Source: Nemertoderma westbladi (Eukaryota > Xenacoelomorpha > Nemertodermatida > Nemertodermatidae). From it: a stretch of DNA of 64,000 nt. Under the pieces are notes generated by a model. It was not told the DNA's origin. It was given only the letters and a program-made list of their open reading frames with translations, and ran no database searches. Location of the stretch: the NCBI GenBank assembly GCA_032718475.1, contig JAUCBJ010000166.1, forward strand, positions 1-64,000, in the 5' to 3' direction. This document shows positions 45,890 through 59,254 of this stretch, piece by piece. The translations under genes were made by a program, and so were the position numbers. Numbering within the stretch: the stretch's first letter is position 1; every line of letters begins with the position of its first letter.

Positions 45890-48800
45890 AAGTAGTAATA
45901 ATAATAACGGTTAGTAGTAGTAATAATAATAACGGTTAGTATTGGTAATAATAATAACGGTTAGTATTGGTAATAATAATAACGGTTAGTATTGGTAATA
46001 ATAATAACGGTTAGTATTGGTAATAATAATAACGGTTAGTATTGGTAATAATAATAACGGTTAGTAGTGGTAATAATAATAACGGTTAATAGTGGTAATA
46101 ATAATACCGGTTAGTAGTGGTAATAATAATAATGGTTAGTATTGGTAATAATAATAACGTTTAGTATTGGTAATAATAATAACGTTTAGTAGTGGTAATA
46201 ATAATAACGGTTAATAGTGGTAATAATAATAACGGTTAGTAGTGGTAATAATAATAATGGTTAGTATTGGTAATAATAATAACGGTTAGTATTGGTAATA
46301 ATAATAACGGTTAGTAGTGGTAATAATAATAACGGTTAATAGTGGTAATAATAATAACGGTTAGTAGTGGTAATAATAATAACGGTTAATAGTGGTAATA
46401 ATAATACCGGTTAGTAGTGGTAATAATAATAATGGTTAGTATTGGTAATAATAATAACGGTTAGTATTGGTAATAATAATAACGGTTAGTAGTGGTAATA
46501 ATAATAACGGTTAGTATTGGTAATAATAATAACGGTTAGTATTGGTAATAATAATAACGGTTAGTATTGGTAATAATAATAACGTTTAGTAGTGGTAATA
46601 ATAATAACTATAAGTATTGTTAATAATAATAACGGTTAGTAGTGGTCATAATAATAACGGTTAGTAGTGGTAATAATAATAACGATTAGTATTGGTAATA
46701 ATAATAACGTTTAGTAGTGGTAATAATAATAACTATTAGTATTGGTAATAATAATAACGGTTAGTAGTGGTCATAATAATAACGGTTAGTATTGGTAATA
46801 ATAATAACGTTTAGTAGTGGTAATAATAATAACTATTAGTATTGGTAATAATAATAACGGTTAGTAGTGGTCATAATAATAACGGTTAGTAGTGGTAATA
46901 ATAATAACGGTTAGTATTGGTAATAATAATAACGGTTAATAGTGGTAATAATAATAACGGTTAGTAGTGGTAATAATAATAACGGTTAGTATTGCTAATA
47001 ATAATAACGTTTAGTAGTGGTAATAATAATAACTATTAGTATTGGTAATAATAATAACGGTTAGTAGTGGTCATAATAATAACGGTTAGTAGTGGTAATT
47101 ATAATAACGGTTAGTATTGGTAGTAATAATAACGGTTAATAGTGGTAATAATAATAACGGTTAGTAGTGGTAATAATAATAACGGTTAGTATTGCTAATA
47201 ATAATAACGTTTAGTAGTGGTAATAATAATAACTATTAGTATTGGTAATAATAATAACGGTTAGTAGTGGTCATAATAATAACGGTTAGTAGTGGTAATA
47301 ATAATAACGGTTAGTATTGCTAATAATAATAACGTTTAGTAGTGGTAATAATAATAACTATTAGTATTGGTAATAATAATAACGGTTAGTATTGCTAATA
47401 ATAATAACGGTTAGTAGTGGTCATAATAATAACGGTTAGTAGTGGTCATAATAATAACGGTTAGTAGTGGTAATAATAATAACTATTAGTATTGGTAATA
47501 ATAATAACGGTTAGTAGTGGTCATAATAATAACGGTTAGTATTGGTAATAATAATAACGGTTAGTATTGGTAATAATAATAACTATTAGTATTGGTAATA
47601 ATAATAACGGTTAGTAGTGGTCATAATAATAACGGTTAGTAGTGGTCATAATAATAACGGTTAGTAGTGGTCATAATAATAACGGTTAGTAGTGGTAATA
47701 ATAATAACTATTAGTATTGGTAATAATAATAACGGTTAGTAGTGGTCATAATAATAACGGTTAGTATTGGTAATAATAATAACGGTTAGTATTGGTAATA
47801 ATAATAACTATTAGTATTGGTAATAATAATAACGGTTAGTAGTGGTAATAATAATAACGGTTAGTATTGCTAATAATAATAACGTTTAGTAGTGGTAATA
47901 ATAATAACTATTAGTATTGGTAATAATAATAACGGTTAGTAGTGGTCATAATAATAACGGTTAGTAGTGGTAATAATAATAACGGTTAGTATTGCTAATA
48001 ATAATAACGTTTAGTAGTGGTAATAATAATAACTATTAGTATTGGTAATAATAATAACGGTTAGTATTGCTAATAATAATAACGGTTAGTAGTGGTCATA
48101 ATAATAACGGTTAGTAGTGGTCATAATAATAACGGTTAGTAGTGGTAATAATAATAACTATTAGTATTGGTAATAATAATAACGGTTAGTAGTGGTCATA
48201 ATAATAACGGTTAGTATTGGTAATAATAATAACGGTTAGTATTGGTAATAATAATAACTATTAGTATTGGTAATAATAATAACGGTTAGTAGTGGTCATA
48301 ATAATAACGGTTAGTAGTGGTCATAATAATAACGGTTAGTAGTGGTCATAATAATAACGGTTAGTAGTGGTAATAATAATAACTATTAGTATTGGTAATA
48401 ATAATAACGGTTAGTAGTGGTCATAATAATAACGGTTAGTATTGGTAATAATAATAACGGTTAGTATTGGTAATAATAATAACTATTAGTATTGGTAATA
48501 ATAATAACGGTTAGTAGTGGTCATAATAATAACGGTTAGTAGTGGTAATAATAATAACGGTTAGTAATGGTAATAATAATAACTATTAGTATTGGTAATA
48601 ATAATAACGGTTAGTAGTGGTAATAATAATAACGGTTAGTATTGGTAATAATAATAACGGTTAGTATTGGTAATAATAATAACTATTAGTATTGGTAATA
48701 ATAATAACGGTTAGTAGTGGTCATAATAATAACGGTTAGTAGTGGTAATAATAATAACGGTTAGTAGTGGTAATAATAATAACGGTTAGTATTGGTAATA

Positions 48801-51800
48801 ATAATAACGGTTAGTATTGGTAATAATAATAACTATTAGTATTGGTAATAATAATAACGGTTAGTAGTGGTCATAATAATAACGGTTAGTAGTGGTAATA
48901 ATAATAACGGTTAGTAGTGGTAATAATAATAACGGTTAGTAGTGGTAATAATAATAACGGTTAGTATTGGTAATAATAATAACGGTTAGTAGTGGTAATA
49001 ATAATAACGGTTAGTATTGGTAATAATAATAACGGTTAGTAGTGGTCATAATAATAACGGTTAGTATTGGTAATAATAATAACGGTTAGTATTGCTAATA
49101 ATAATAACGGTTAGTAGTGGTAATAATAATAACGTTTAGTAGTGGTAATAATAATAACGGTTAGTAGTGGTAATAATAATAACGGTTAATAGTGGTAATA
49201 ATAATAACGGTTAGTATTGGTAATAATAATAACGGTTAGTATTGCTAATAATAATAACGGTTAGTAGTGGTAATAATAATAACGGTTAGTAGTGGTAATA
49301 ATAATAACGGTTAGTATTGGTAATAATAATAACGGTTAGTATTGCTAATAATAATAACGGTTAGTAGTGGTAATAATAATAACGGTTAGTAGTGGTAATA
49401 ATAATAACGGTTAGTATTGGTAATAATAATAACGGTTAGTAGTGGTAATAATAATAACTATTAGTATTGGTAATAATAATAACGGTTAGTATTGGTAATA
49501 ATAATAACGGTTAGTATTGGTAATAATAATAACGGTTAGTATTGGTAATAATAATAACGGTTAGTATTGGTAATAATAATAACGGTTAGTATTGGTAATA
49601 ATAATAACTATTAGTATTGGTAATAATAATAACGGTTAGTATTGGTAATAATAATAACGGTTAGTATTGGTAATAATAATAACGGTTAGTATTGGTAATA
49701 ATAATAACGGTTAGTAGTGGTAATAATAATAACGGTTAGTATTGGTAATAATAATAACGGTTAGTATTGGTAATAATAATAACGGTTAGTATTGGTAATA
49801 ATAATAACGGTTAGTATTGGTAATAATAATAACGGTTAGTATTGGTAATAATAATAACGGTTAGTATTGGTAATAATAATAACGGTTAGTAGTGGTAATA
49901 ATAATAACGGTTAGTAGTGGTAATAATAATAACGTTTAGTAGTGGTAATAATAATAACGGTTAGTAGTGGTAATAATAATAACGGTTAATAGTGGTAATA
50001 ATAATAACGGTTAGTATTGGTAATAATAATAACGGTTAGTATTGCTAATAATAATAACGGTTAGTAGTGGTAATAATAATAACGGTTAGTAGTGGTAATA
50101 ATAATAACGGTTAGTATTGGTAATAATAATAACGGTTAGTATTGCTAATAATAATAACGGTTAGTAGTGGTAATAATAATAACGGTTAGTAGTGGTAATA
50201 ATAATAACGGTTAGTATTGGTAATAATAATAACGGTTAGTAGTGGTAATAATAATAACTATTAGTATTGGTAATAATAATAACGGTTAGTATTGGTAATA
50301 ATAATAACGGTTAGTATTGGTAATAATAATAACGGTTAGTATTGGTAATAATAATAACGGTTAGTATTGGTAATAATAATAACGGTTAGTATTGGTAATA
50401 ATAATAACTATTAGTATTGGTAATAATAATAACGGTTAGTATTGGTAATAATAATAACGGTTAGTATTGGTAATAATAATAACGGTTAGTATTGGTAATA
50501 ATAATAACGGTTAGTAGTGGTAATAATAATAACGGTTAGTATTGGTAATAATAATAACGGTTAGTATTGGTAATAATAATAACGGTTAGTATTGGTAATA
50601 ATAATAACGGTTAGTATTGGTAATAATAATAACGGTTAGTATTGGTAATAATAATAACGGTTAGTAGTGGTAATAATAATAACGGTTAGTATTGGTAATA
50701 ATAATAACGGTTAATAGTGGTAATAATAATAACGGTTAGTAGTGGTAATAATAATAACGGTTAATAGTGGTAATAATAATAACGGTTAATAGTGGTAATA
50801 ATAATAACTATTAGTATTGGTAATAATAATAACGGCTAGTAGTGGTAATAATAATAACGGTTAATAGTGGTAATAATAATAACGGTTAGTAGTGGTAATA
50901 ATAATAACGGTTAATAGTGGTAATAATAATAACGGTTAATAGTGGTAATAATAATAACTATTAGTATTGGTAATAATAATAACGGCTAGTAGTGGTAATA
51001 ATAATAACGGTTAGTAGTGGTAATAATAATAACGGTTAGTAGTGGTAATAATAATAACGGTTAATAGTGGTAATAATAATAACGGTTAGTAGTGGTAATA
51101 ATAATAACGGTTAGTAGTGGTAATAATAATAACGGTTAGTAATGGTAATAATAATAACGGCTAGTAGTGGTAATAATAATAACGGTTAGTAGTGGTAATA
51201 ATAATAACGGTTAATAGTGGTAATAATAATAACGGTTAATAGTGGTAATAATAATAACTATTAGTATTGGTAATAATAATAACGGCTAGTAGTGGTAATA
51301 ATAATAACGGTTAATAGTGGTAATAATAATAACGGTTAATAGTGGTAATAATAATAACGGCTAGTAGTGGTAATAATAATAACGGTTAGTAGTGGTAATA
51401 ATAATAACGGTTAATAGTGGTAATAATAATAACGGTTAATAGTGGTAATAATAATAACTATTAGTATTGGTAATAATAATAACGGCTAGTAGTGGTAATA
51501 ATAATAACGGTTAATAGTGGTAATAATAATAACGGTTAATAGTGGTAATAATAATAACGGTTAGTATTGGTAATAATAATAACGGTTAGTATTGGTAATA
51601 ATAATAACGGTTAGTAGTGGTAATAATAATAACGGTTAATAGTGGTAATAATAATAACGGTTAATAGTGGTAATAATAATAACTATTAGTATTGGTAATA
51701 ATAATAACGGCTAGTAGTGGTAATAATAATAACGGTTAATAGTGGTAATAATAATAACGGTTAATAGTGGTAATAATAATAACGGTTAATAGTGGTAATA

Positions 51801-52525
51801 ATAATAACTATTAGTATTGGTAATAATAATAACGGCTAGTAGTGGTAATAATAATAACGGTTAATAGTGGTAATAATAATAACGGTTAATAGTGGTAATA
51901 ATAATAACGGTTAATAGTGGTAATAATAATAACTATTAGTATTGGTAATAATAATAACGGCTAGTAGTGGTAATAATAATAACGGTTAATAGTGGTAATA
52001 ATAATAACGGTTAATAGTGGTAATAATAATAACGGTTAATAGTGGTAATAATAATAACTATTAGTATTGGTAATAATAATAACGGTTAGTAGTGGTAATT
52101 ATAATAACGGTTAGTAGTGGTAATAATAATAACGGTTAGTATTGGTAATAATAATAACGGTTAGTAGTGGTAATAATAATAACGGTTAGTATTGGTAATA
52201 ATAATAACGGTTAGTATTGGTAATAATAATAACGGTTAGTAGTGGTAATTATAATAACGGTTAGTAGTGGTAATAATAATAACGGTTAGTATTGGTAATA
52301 ATAATAACGGTTAGTAGTGGTAATAATAATAACGGTTAGTATTGGTAATAATAATAACGGTTAGTATTGGTAATAATAATAACGGTTAGTATTGGTAATA
52401 ATAATAACGGTTAGTAGTGGTAATAATAATAACGGTTAGTATTGGTAATAATAATAACGGTTAATAGTGGTAATAATAATAACGGTTAGTATTGGTAATA
52501 ATAATAACGGTTAGTAGTGGTAATC
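45890..52525 (+). repeat. 25-bp satellite-like array, about 265 units, with higher-order repeats
   Basis: Consensus AATAATAATAACGGTTAGT plus ATTGGT or AGTGGT. Variants (CGTTT, CTATT, GGTCAT, GCTAAT, GGTTAAT, GGCTAGT) form ordered higher-order blocks: the GGTCAT form is concentrated in 46640-49060 and the GGCTAGT form in 50830-52080. An 800-base (32-unit) block is duplicated, about 49096-49864 against 49896-50664. Confidence 0.97.
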
Positions 52526-52619
52526 TTGCGGTTTTTATTAATTAAGAAGATTTAGAAGAATAATTTTTATTCTCATTATATAATTTTTAATTAAGTTGGT
52601 GAATAAACTAATTTTGTAG

Positions 52620-55600
52620 AAACGTACAGAGTTAATGTCGGATGGCGAGTGTGGATGTGTTAAGTACCAGGTTAGGTTTACTATGAAACGTACAGAGTTA
52701 ATGTCGGATGGCGAGTGTGGATGTGTTAAGTACCAGGTTAGGTTTACTATGAAACGTACAGAGTTAATGGCGGATGGCGAGTGTGGATGTGTTAAGTGCC
52801 AGGTTAGGTTTACTATGAAACGTACAGAGTTAATGGCGGATGGCGAGTGTGGATGTGTTAAGTACCAGGTTAGGTTTACTATGAAACGTACAGAGTTAAT
52901 GGCGGATGGCGAGTGTGGATGTGTTAAGTACCAGGTTAGGTTTACTATGAAACGTACAGAGTTAATGGTGGATGGCGAGTGTGGATGTGTTAAGTACCAG
53001 GTTAGGTTTACTATGAAACGTACAGAGTTAATGTCGGATGGCGAGTGTGGATGTGTTAAGTACCAGGTTAGGTTTACTATGAAACGTACAGAGTTAATGT
53101 CGGATGGCGAGTGTGGATGTGTTAAGTACCAGGTTAGGTTTACTATGAAACGTACAGAGTTAATGGCGGATGGCGAGTGTGGATGTGTTAAGTACCAGGT
53201 TAGGTTTACTATGAAACGTACAGAGTTAATGGTGGATGGCGAGTGTGGATGTGTTAAGTACCAGGTTAGGTTTACTATGAAACGTACAGAGTTAATGTCG
53301 GATGGCGAGTGTGGATGTGTTAAGTACCAGGTTAGGTTTACTATGAAACGTACAGAGTTAATGTCGGATGGCGAGTGTGGATGTGTTAAGTACCAGGTTA
53401 GGTTTACTATGAAACGTACAGAGTTAATGTCGGATGGCGAGTGTGGATGTGTTAAGTACCAGGTTAGGTTTACTATGAAACGTACAGAGTTAATGTCGGA
53501 TGGCGAGTGTGGATGTGTTAAGTACCAGGTTAGGTTTACTATGAAACGTACAGAGTTAATGTCGGATGGCGAGTGTGGATGTGTTAAGTACCAGGTTAGG
53601 TTTACTATGAAACGTACAGAGTTAATGGCGGATGGCGAGTGTGGATGTGTTAAGTGCCAGGTTAGGTTTACTATGAAACGTACAGAGTTAATGGCGGATG
53701 GCGAGTGTGGATGTGTTAAGTACCAGGTTAGGTTTACTATGAAACGTACAGAGTTAATGGCGGATGGCGAGTGTGGATGTGTTAAGTACCAGGTTAGGTT
53801 TACTATGAAACGTACAGAGTTAATGGTGGATGGCGAGTGTGGATGTGTTAAGTACCAGGTTAGGTTTACTATGAAACGTACAGAGTTAATGTCGGATGGC
53901 GAGTGTGGATGTGTTAAGTACCAGGTTAGGTTTACTATGAAACGTACAGAGTTAATGTCGGATGGCGAGTGTGGATGTGTTAAGTACCAGGTTAGGTTTA
54001 CTATGAAACGTACAGAGTTAATGGCGGATGGCGAGTGTGGATGTGTTAAGTGCCAGGTTAGGTTTACTATGAAACGTACAGAGTTAATGGCGGATGGCGA
54101 GTGTGGATGTGTTAAGTACCAGGTTAGGTTTACTATGAAACGTACAGAGTTAATGGCGGATGGCGAGTGTGGATGTGTTAAGTACCAGGTAGGTTTACTA
54201 TGAAACGTACAGAGTTAATGGCGGATGGCGAGTGTGGATGTGTTAAGTACCAGGTAGGTTTACTATGAAACGTACAGAGTTAATGGCGGATGGCGAGTGT
54301 GGATGTGTTAAGTACCAGGTTAGGTTTACTATGAAACGTACAGAGTTAATGGCGGATGGCGAGTGTGGATGTGTTAAGTGCCAGGTTAGGTTTACTATGA
54401 AACGTACAGAGTTAATGGCGGATGGCGAGTGTGGATGTGTTAAGTACCAGGTTAGGTTTACTATGAAACGTACAGAGTTAATGGCGGATGGCGAGTGTGG
54501 ATGTGTTAAGTACCAGGTTAGGTTTACTATGAAACGTACAGAGTTAATGGCGGATGGCGAGTGTGGATGTGTTAAGTGCCAGGTTAGGTTTACTATGAAA
54601 CGTACAGAGTTAATGGCGGATGGCGAGTGTGGATGTGTTAAGTACCAGGTTAGGTTTACTATGAAACGTACAGAGTTAATGGCGGATGGCGAGTGTGGAT
54701 GTGTTAAGTGCCAGGTTAGGTTTACTATGAAACGTACAGAGTTAATGGCGGATGGCGAGTGTGGATGTGTTAAGTACCAGGTTAGGTTTACTATGAAACG
54801 TACAGAGTTAATGGCGGATGGCGAGTGTGGATGTGTTAAGTACCAGGTTAGGTTTACTATGAAACGTACAGAGTTAATGGCGGATGGCGAGTGTGGATGT
54901 GTTAAGTGCCAGGTTAGGTTTACTATGAAACGTACAGAGTTAATGGCGGATGGCGAGTGTGGATGTGTTAAGTACCAGGTTAGGTTTACTATGAAACGTA
55001 CAGAGTTAATGGCGGATGGCGAGTGTGGATGTGTTAAGTGCCAGGTTAGGTTTACTATGAAACGTACAGAGTTAATGGCGGATGGCGAGTGTGGATGTGT
55101 TAAGTGCCAGGTTAGGTTTACTATGAAACGTACAGAGTTAATGGCGGATGGCGAGTGTGGATGTGTTAAGTACCAGGTTAGGTTTACTATGAAACGTACA
55201 GAGTTAATGGCGGATGGCGAGTGTGGATGTGTTAAGTACCAGGTTAGGTTTACTATGAAACGTTCAGAGTTAATGGCGGATGGCGAGTGTGGATGTGTTA
55301 AGTACCAGGTTAGGTTTACTATGAAACGTACAGAGTTAATGGCGGATGGCGAGTGTGGATGTGTTAAGTACCAGGTTAGGTTTACTATGAAACGTACAGA
55401 GTTAATGGCGGATGGCGAGTGTGGATGTGTTAAGTACCAGGTAGGTTTACTATGAAACGTACAGAGTTAATGGCGGATGGCGAGTGTGGATGTGTTAAGT
55501 GCCAGGTTAGGTTTACTATGAAACGTACAGAGTTAATGGCGGATGGCGAGTGTGGATGTGTTAAGTACCAGGTTAGGTTTACTATGAAACGTACAGAGTT

Positions 55601-56576
55601 AATGGCGGATCGCGAGTGTGGATGTGTTAAGTACCAGGTTAGGTTTACTATGAAACGTACAGAGTTAATGGCGGATGGCGAGTGTGGATGTGTTAAGTGC
55701 CAGGTTAGGTTTCCTATGAAACGTACCGAGTTAATGGCGGATGGCGAGTGTGGATATGTTAAGTACCAGGTTAGGTTTACTATGAAACGTACAGAGTTAA
55801 TGGCGGATGGCGAGTGCGGATGTGTTAAGTACCAGGTTAGGTTTACTATGAAACGCTCAGAGTTAATGGCGGATAGCGAGTGTGGATGTGTTAAGTACCA
55901 GGTTAGGTTTACTATGAAACGTACAGAGTTAATGGCGGATGGCGAGTGCGGATGTGTTAAGCACCAGGTTAGGTTTACTATGAAACGCACAGAGTTAATG
56001 GCGGATGGCGAGTGTGGATGTGTTAAGTACCAGGTTAGGTTTACTATGAAACGTACAGAGTTAATGGCGGATGGCGAGTGTGGATGTGTTAAGTACCAGG
56101 TTAGGTTTACTATGAAACGTACAGAGTTAATGGCGGATGGCGAGTGTGGATGTGTTAAGTACCAGGTTAGGTTTACTATGAAACGTTCAGAGTTAATGGC
56201 GGATGGCGAGTGTGGATGTGTTAAGTACCAGGTTAGGTTTACTATGAAACGTTCAGAGTTAATGGCGGATGGCGAGTGTGGATGTGTTAAGTACCAGGTT
56301 AGGTTTACTATGAAACGCACAGAGTTAATGGCGGATGACGAGTGTGGATGTGTTAAGTACCAGGTTAGGTTTACTATGAAACGTACAGAGTTAATGGCGG
56401 ATGGCGAGTGTGGATGTGTTAAGTACCAGGTTAGGTTTACTATGAAACGTACAGAGTTAATGGCGGATGGCGAGTGTGGATGTGTTAAGCACCAGGTTAG
56501 GTTTACTATGAAACGTACAGAGTTAATGGCGGATGGCGAGTGTGGATGTGTTAAGTACCAGGTTAGGTTTACTATT
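52620..56576 (+). repeat. 66-bp minisatellite, 60 units, open in frame
   Basis: Each unit encodes 22 residues including MADGECGCVKYQ; the nucleotide core is GGCGAGTGTGGATGTGTTAA. Three units are 65 bases long, each lacking one T in CCAGGTTAGG (near 54189, 54254 and 55441), which breaks the frame into ORFs 52635-54203, 54265-55455 and 55452-56582; together they restore the original phase. TCGGAT and GTGGAT variants cluster on the left, GCGGAT on the right; the last 15 units carry more private changes. The array starts immediately after an acceptor-like ATTTTGTAG. Confidence 0.95.
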
Positions 56577-56606
56577 GCGTAGAAAACATTTTGTTAACTT
56601 TTACAG

Positions 56607-56701
56607 ATTCCAGTTGCGATGATGGCGACTGTATTGAAATTTGTCACATTAGAAACAAAAAACCGCGACACAGAACAACCTTTAGCTCGTGGCAACTTCA
56701 G
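56607..56701 (+). CDS. Candidate exon between two arrays
   Basis: ACTTTTACAG precedes and CTTCAG|GTAAGT follows, both strong splice consensus. The 95 bases are open in two frames; one gives SSCDDGDCIEICHIRNKKPR with a cysteine pattern, phase 2 in and 0 out. No homologue recognised. The 3' end, including the donor, is the founder of the 46-bp repeats that follow. Confidence 0.4.
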
Positions 56702-57090
56702 GTAAGTAATACGTCAGAGAACAATATATACGTCACAGAACAATATATACGTCACAGAACAATATTATACGTCAGAGAACAATATTATACGTCACAGAAC
56801 AATATTATACGTCACAGAACAACCTTTACCTCGTGGCAACTTCAGGTAAGTAATACGTCACAGAACAACCTTTACCTTGTGGCAACTTCAGGTAAGTAAT
56901 ACGTCACAGAACAACCTTTACCTCGTGGCAACTTTAGGTAAGTAATACATCACAGAACAACCTTTACCTCGTGGCAACTTCAGGTAAGTAATACGTCACA
57001 GAACAACCTTTACCTCGTGGCAACTTCAGGTAAGTAATACGTCACAGAACAACCTTTACCTCGTGGCAACTTCAGGTAAGTAATACGTCA
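56670..57090 (+). repeat. 46-bp array carrying duplicated 5' splice sites
   Basis: Unit contains CGTGGCAACTTCAGGTAAGT. Donor-like CAG|GTAAGT (one TAG|GTAAGT) begins at 56702, 56846, 56892, 56938, 56984, 57030 and 57076. The copies have ACCTCG where the first has AGCTCG. Confidence 0.9.
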
Positions 57091-57440
57091 CAGAACACTA
57101 TTAGGCCTATACGTCACAGACCAATATAAACGTCACAGAATAATATTATACGACACAGAACAATATATACGTCACAGAACAATATATACGTCACAGAACA
57201 ATATATACGACACAGAACAATATATACGTCACAGAACAATATTATACGTCACAGAACAATATTATACGTCACAGAACAATATTATACGTCGCAGAACAAT
57301 ATTATACGTCACAGAACAATATATACGTCACAGAACAAAATATACGTCACAGAACAATATTATACGTCAGAGAACAATATTATACGTCACAGAACAATAT
57401 ATACATCACAGTACAATATATACGTCACAGAACAATATAT
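56715..57440 (+). repeat. ACGTCACAGAACAATAT short tandem repeat
   Basis: Units of 17-21 bases, TACGTCACAGAACAATAT with extra AT or TAT, interleave with the 46-bp repeat on the left and run alone from 57090 to about 57440. Every unit contains ACGTCA, a cAMP-response-element half site. Confidence 0.9.
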
Positions 57441-58259
57441 ATATAACACATCAAATTAAATTGATCTCATAAATATCTTCAGGTAGTAATTATTATAGCC
57501 TGTTGTTACATTGCATTCGTAGCATTGGCCTTAAGACTGTATTTGTTTTTCAATATCAGTAAATAGGTGTGGTGTGTATGAACTGCTTCAACTCGATTTC
57601 TTTACAATCAATTTTAAGGAATAAAGAGTACATTCAATTTAATTCAGTTCAATAATTTAAACCCACTACAATCAATGGTTCGGGCAACGGCTTATCACTA
57701 GATAACATGAACGTAGTAGTGAGTGAGTGCGAATACATTCTGGAATAGGAAAAGGAATAAAAACAAACTTGAACATTTCTAAGTGAATGTTAACAAAAAA
57801 CCTACGTATTAATATCTTTTTGTTCGAGCGAATATGCAATAAATATTTCAAGGTATAATCATTTAAACCCCACATAATTAATAATACCCACATAATTCAA
57901 CCCCAAGGAGTTAATGAAGGTAATCGGCTTTCACTAAGAAGCAGTGCCGGCCGCTGGACCGATTAACTTAGTGCCCCCATATCTTGTTGTCAGCCATGCA
58001 ATTTCCCAGTTCATCCCTATTCTCACCAGCAGCCGGCTGCCTAAGCACAATGTTGTGTACAGGTTGATCCTACCGGCGGAAACATTGTCCAGGAGGCTTC
58101 TTCAGGCGGTGTCTCTACAGGGTGATGCTGGGTCTTAGCAGTGAGATGCCAAAGTTGTATAACACCTCATTGCTTATGTATAAATAATAGGCAATGTTGT
58201 CTAACCGGCACAGCATGCTGGTATTTGTACCATCCATAGGCCTGGTGTCTTCAGCAGTT
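57441..58259. other. No gene seen
   Basis: Unique sequence. The open frame 57944-58138 is moderately GC-rich but unrecognised; it may belong to the LINE remnant that follows. Confidence 0.35.
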
Positions 58260-58500
58260 AGCGCCATGGACTACCTGCTTCAGTCTACGTGCTAATCCAC
58301 GTGAATGAGCACGTGGATGACTTCTGGTACTTGGGATCATGGATCCGAAAGTCAGAGACTTTCGGATACGTAACGGGAATACATGGGCAGCGTTAAATAG
58401 TCTGTCCGGGATTTGGAAGTCCCATAGAATAAAGTAGACAGGAATTCTGTAGGCAGAATTCCGCTGCTATATGCGCGGCTAAATTTATCTATCCCATTTA
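58260..58500 (+). pseudogene. LINE reverse transcriptase C-terminal fragment
   Basis: HVDDFWYLGSWIRKSE at about 58308 corresponds to the VDDF.YLGSWI segment after the RT palm, the same segment as VDDFQYLG in the copy at 20710. The following SRQEFCRQNSAAIC is frame-shifted. Upstream and downstream parts are lost. Confidence 0.6.
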
Positions 58501-59254
58501 TTACTGGAGGGTTTCACGTTGCAGTACTAATGGGATCGCCACAACATAAATAACTGCGCTATATAATTTTTTATTCAAAACCAAATATAATTGTGTAAAT
58601 TGATCTTAAGATATTTATGGTAAATCGTTAAATCCATGACGACATTATTAGTAATCCATTAGAATCTATATCCATTTATGTCTCATAATAATGTAGTCAA
58701 AGTAAATTATAGCACCAATATACTACCGGTATGCTGCATTGCAGCTGCACATTGAGACGATATGCGGGCTTAACAATAAATTTGTGCTACAGGCGTTACT
58801 ACAGTTCTACTCTCCGATGCGGCAGGGAATAGCGTCGACGGTCAAAGCTCTGTACTCTATAAAAAAAAACAAAGATCGAAGGGGCCAAATGAAATTGTCT
58901 TGTAACCCCTACCCAGCCGCTTGATTAACTATAATTATGGCTATACTGTACTGTATGTATACATACATACGTACATATATACAGTTCGAGTTATACTGCT
59001 TAGAGGCTGATATTTTCATAACAGAAAGTATCACCTATGGGCAACATAATTGAAGAATCTCAACTTCTGACGACTAGCCAATGGCATTATAGGATGTCTT
59101 ACGTAGCACAAAGTACCATGACGTCATTAAACTTGAAGTACGAGGAATTGTCAGCCTTGTAAACCCGTTAATAGTGAATTTCAAGGGCTGACAAAATTAC
59201 ATTTGATAAACATTAAACAACCACTGATCTCTTACATATTGAACCATATACAAT
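58501..59254. other. No gene seen
   Basis: AT-rich, with a TACATACGTACATATATAC microsatellite near 58965. Confidence 0.4.

Noticed and set aside
55430-56320. 296-codon minus-strand ORF
   Set aside because: Antisense shadow of the 66-bp array.
52640-56576. Telomere-like GGTTAGGTTTA in each 66-bp unit
   Set aside because: Only one telomere-like hexamer per unit and no TTAGGG run; coincidence is more likely than an interstitial telomere.
52620-56576. Each 66-bp unit as a micro-exon (TACAG|AG ... CAG|GTTAGG)
   Set aside because: The implied introns would be about 23 bases, too short to splice.
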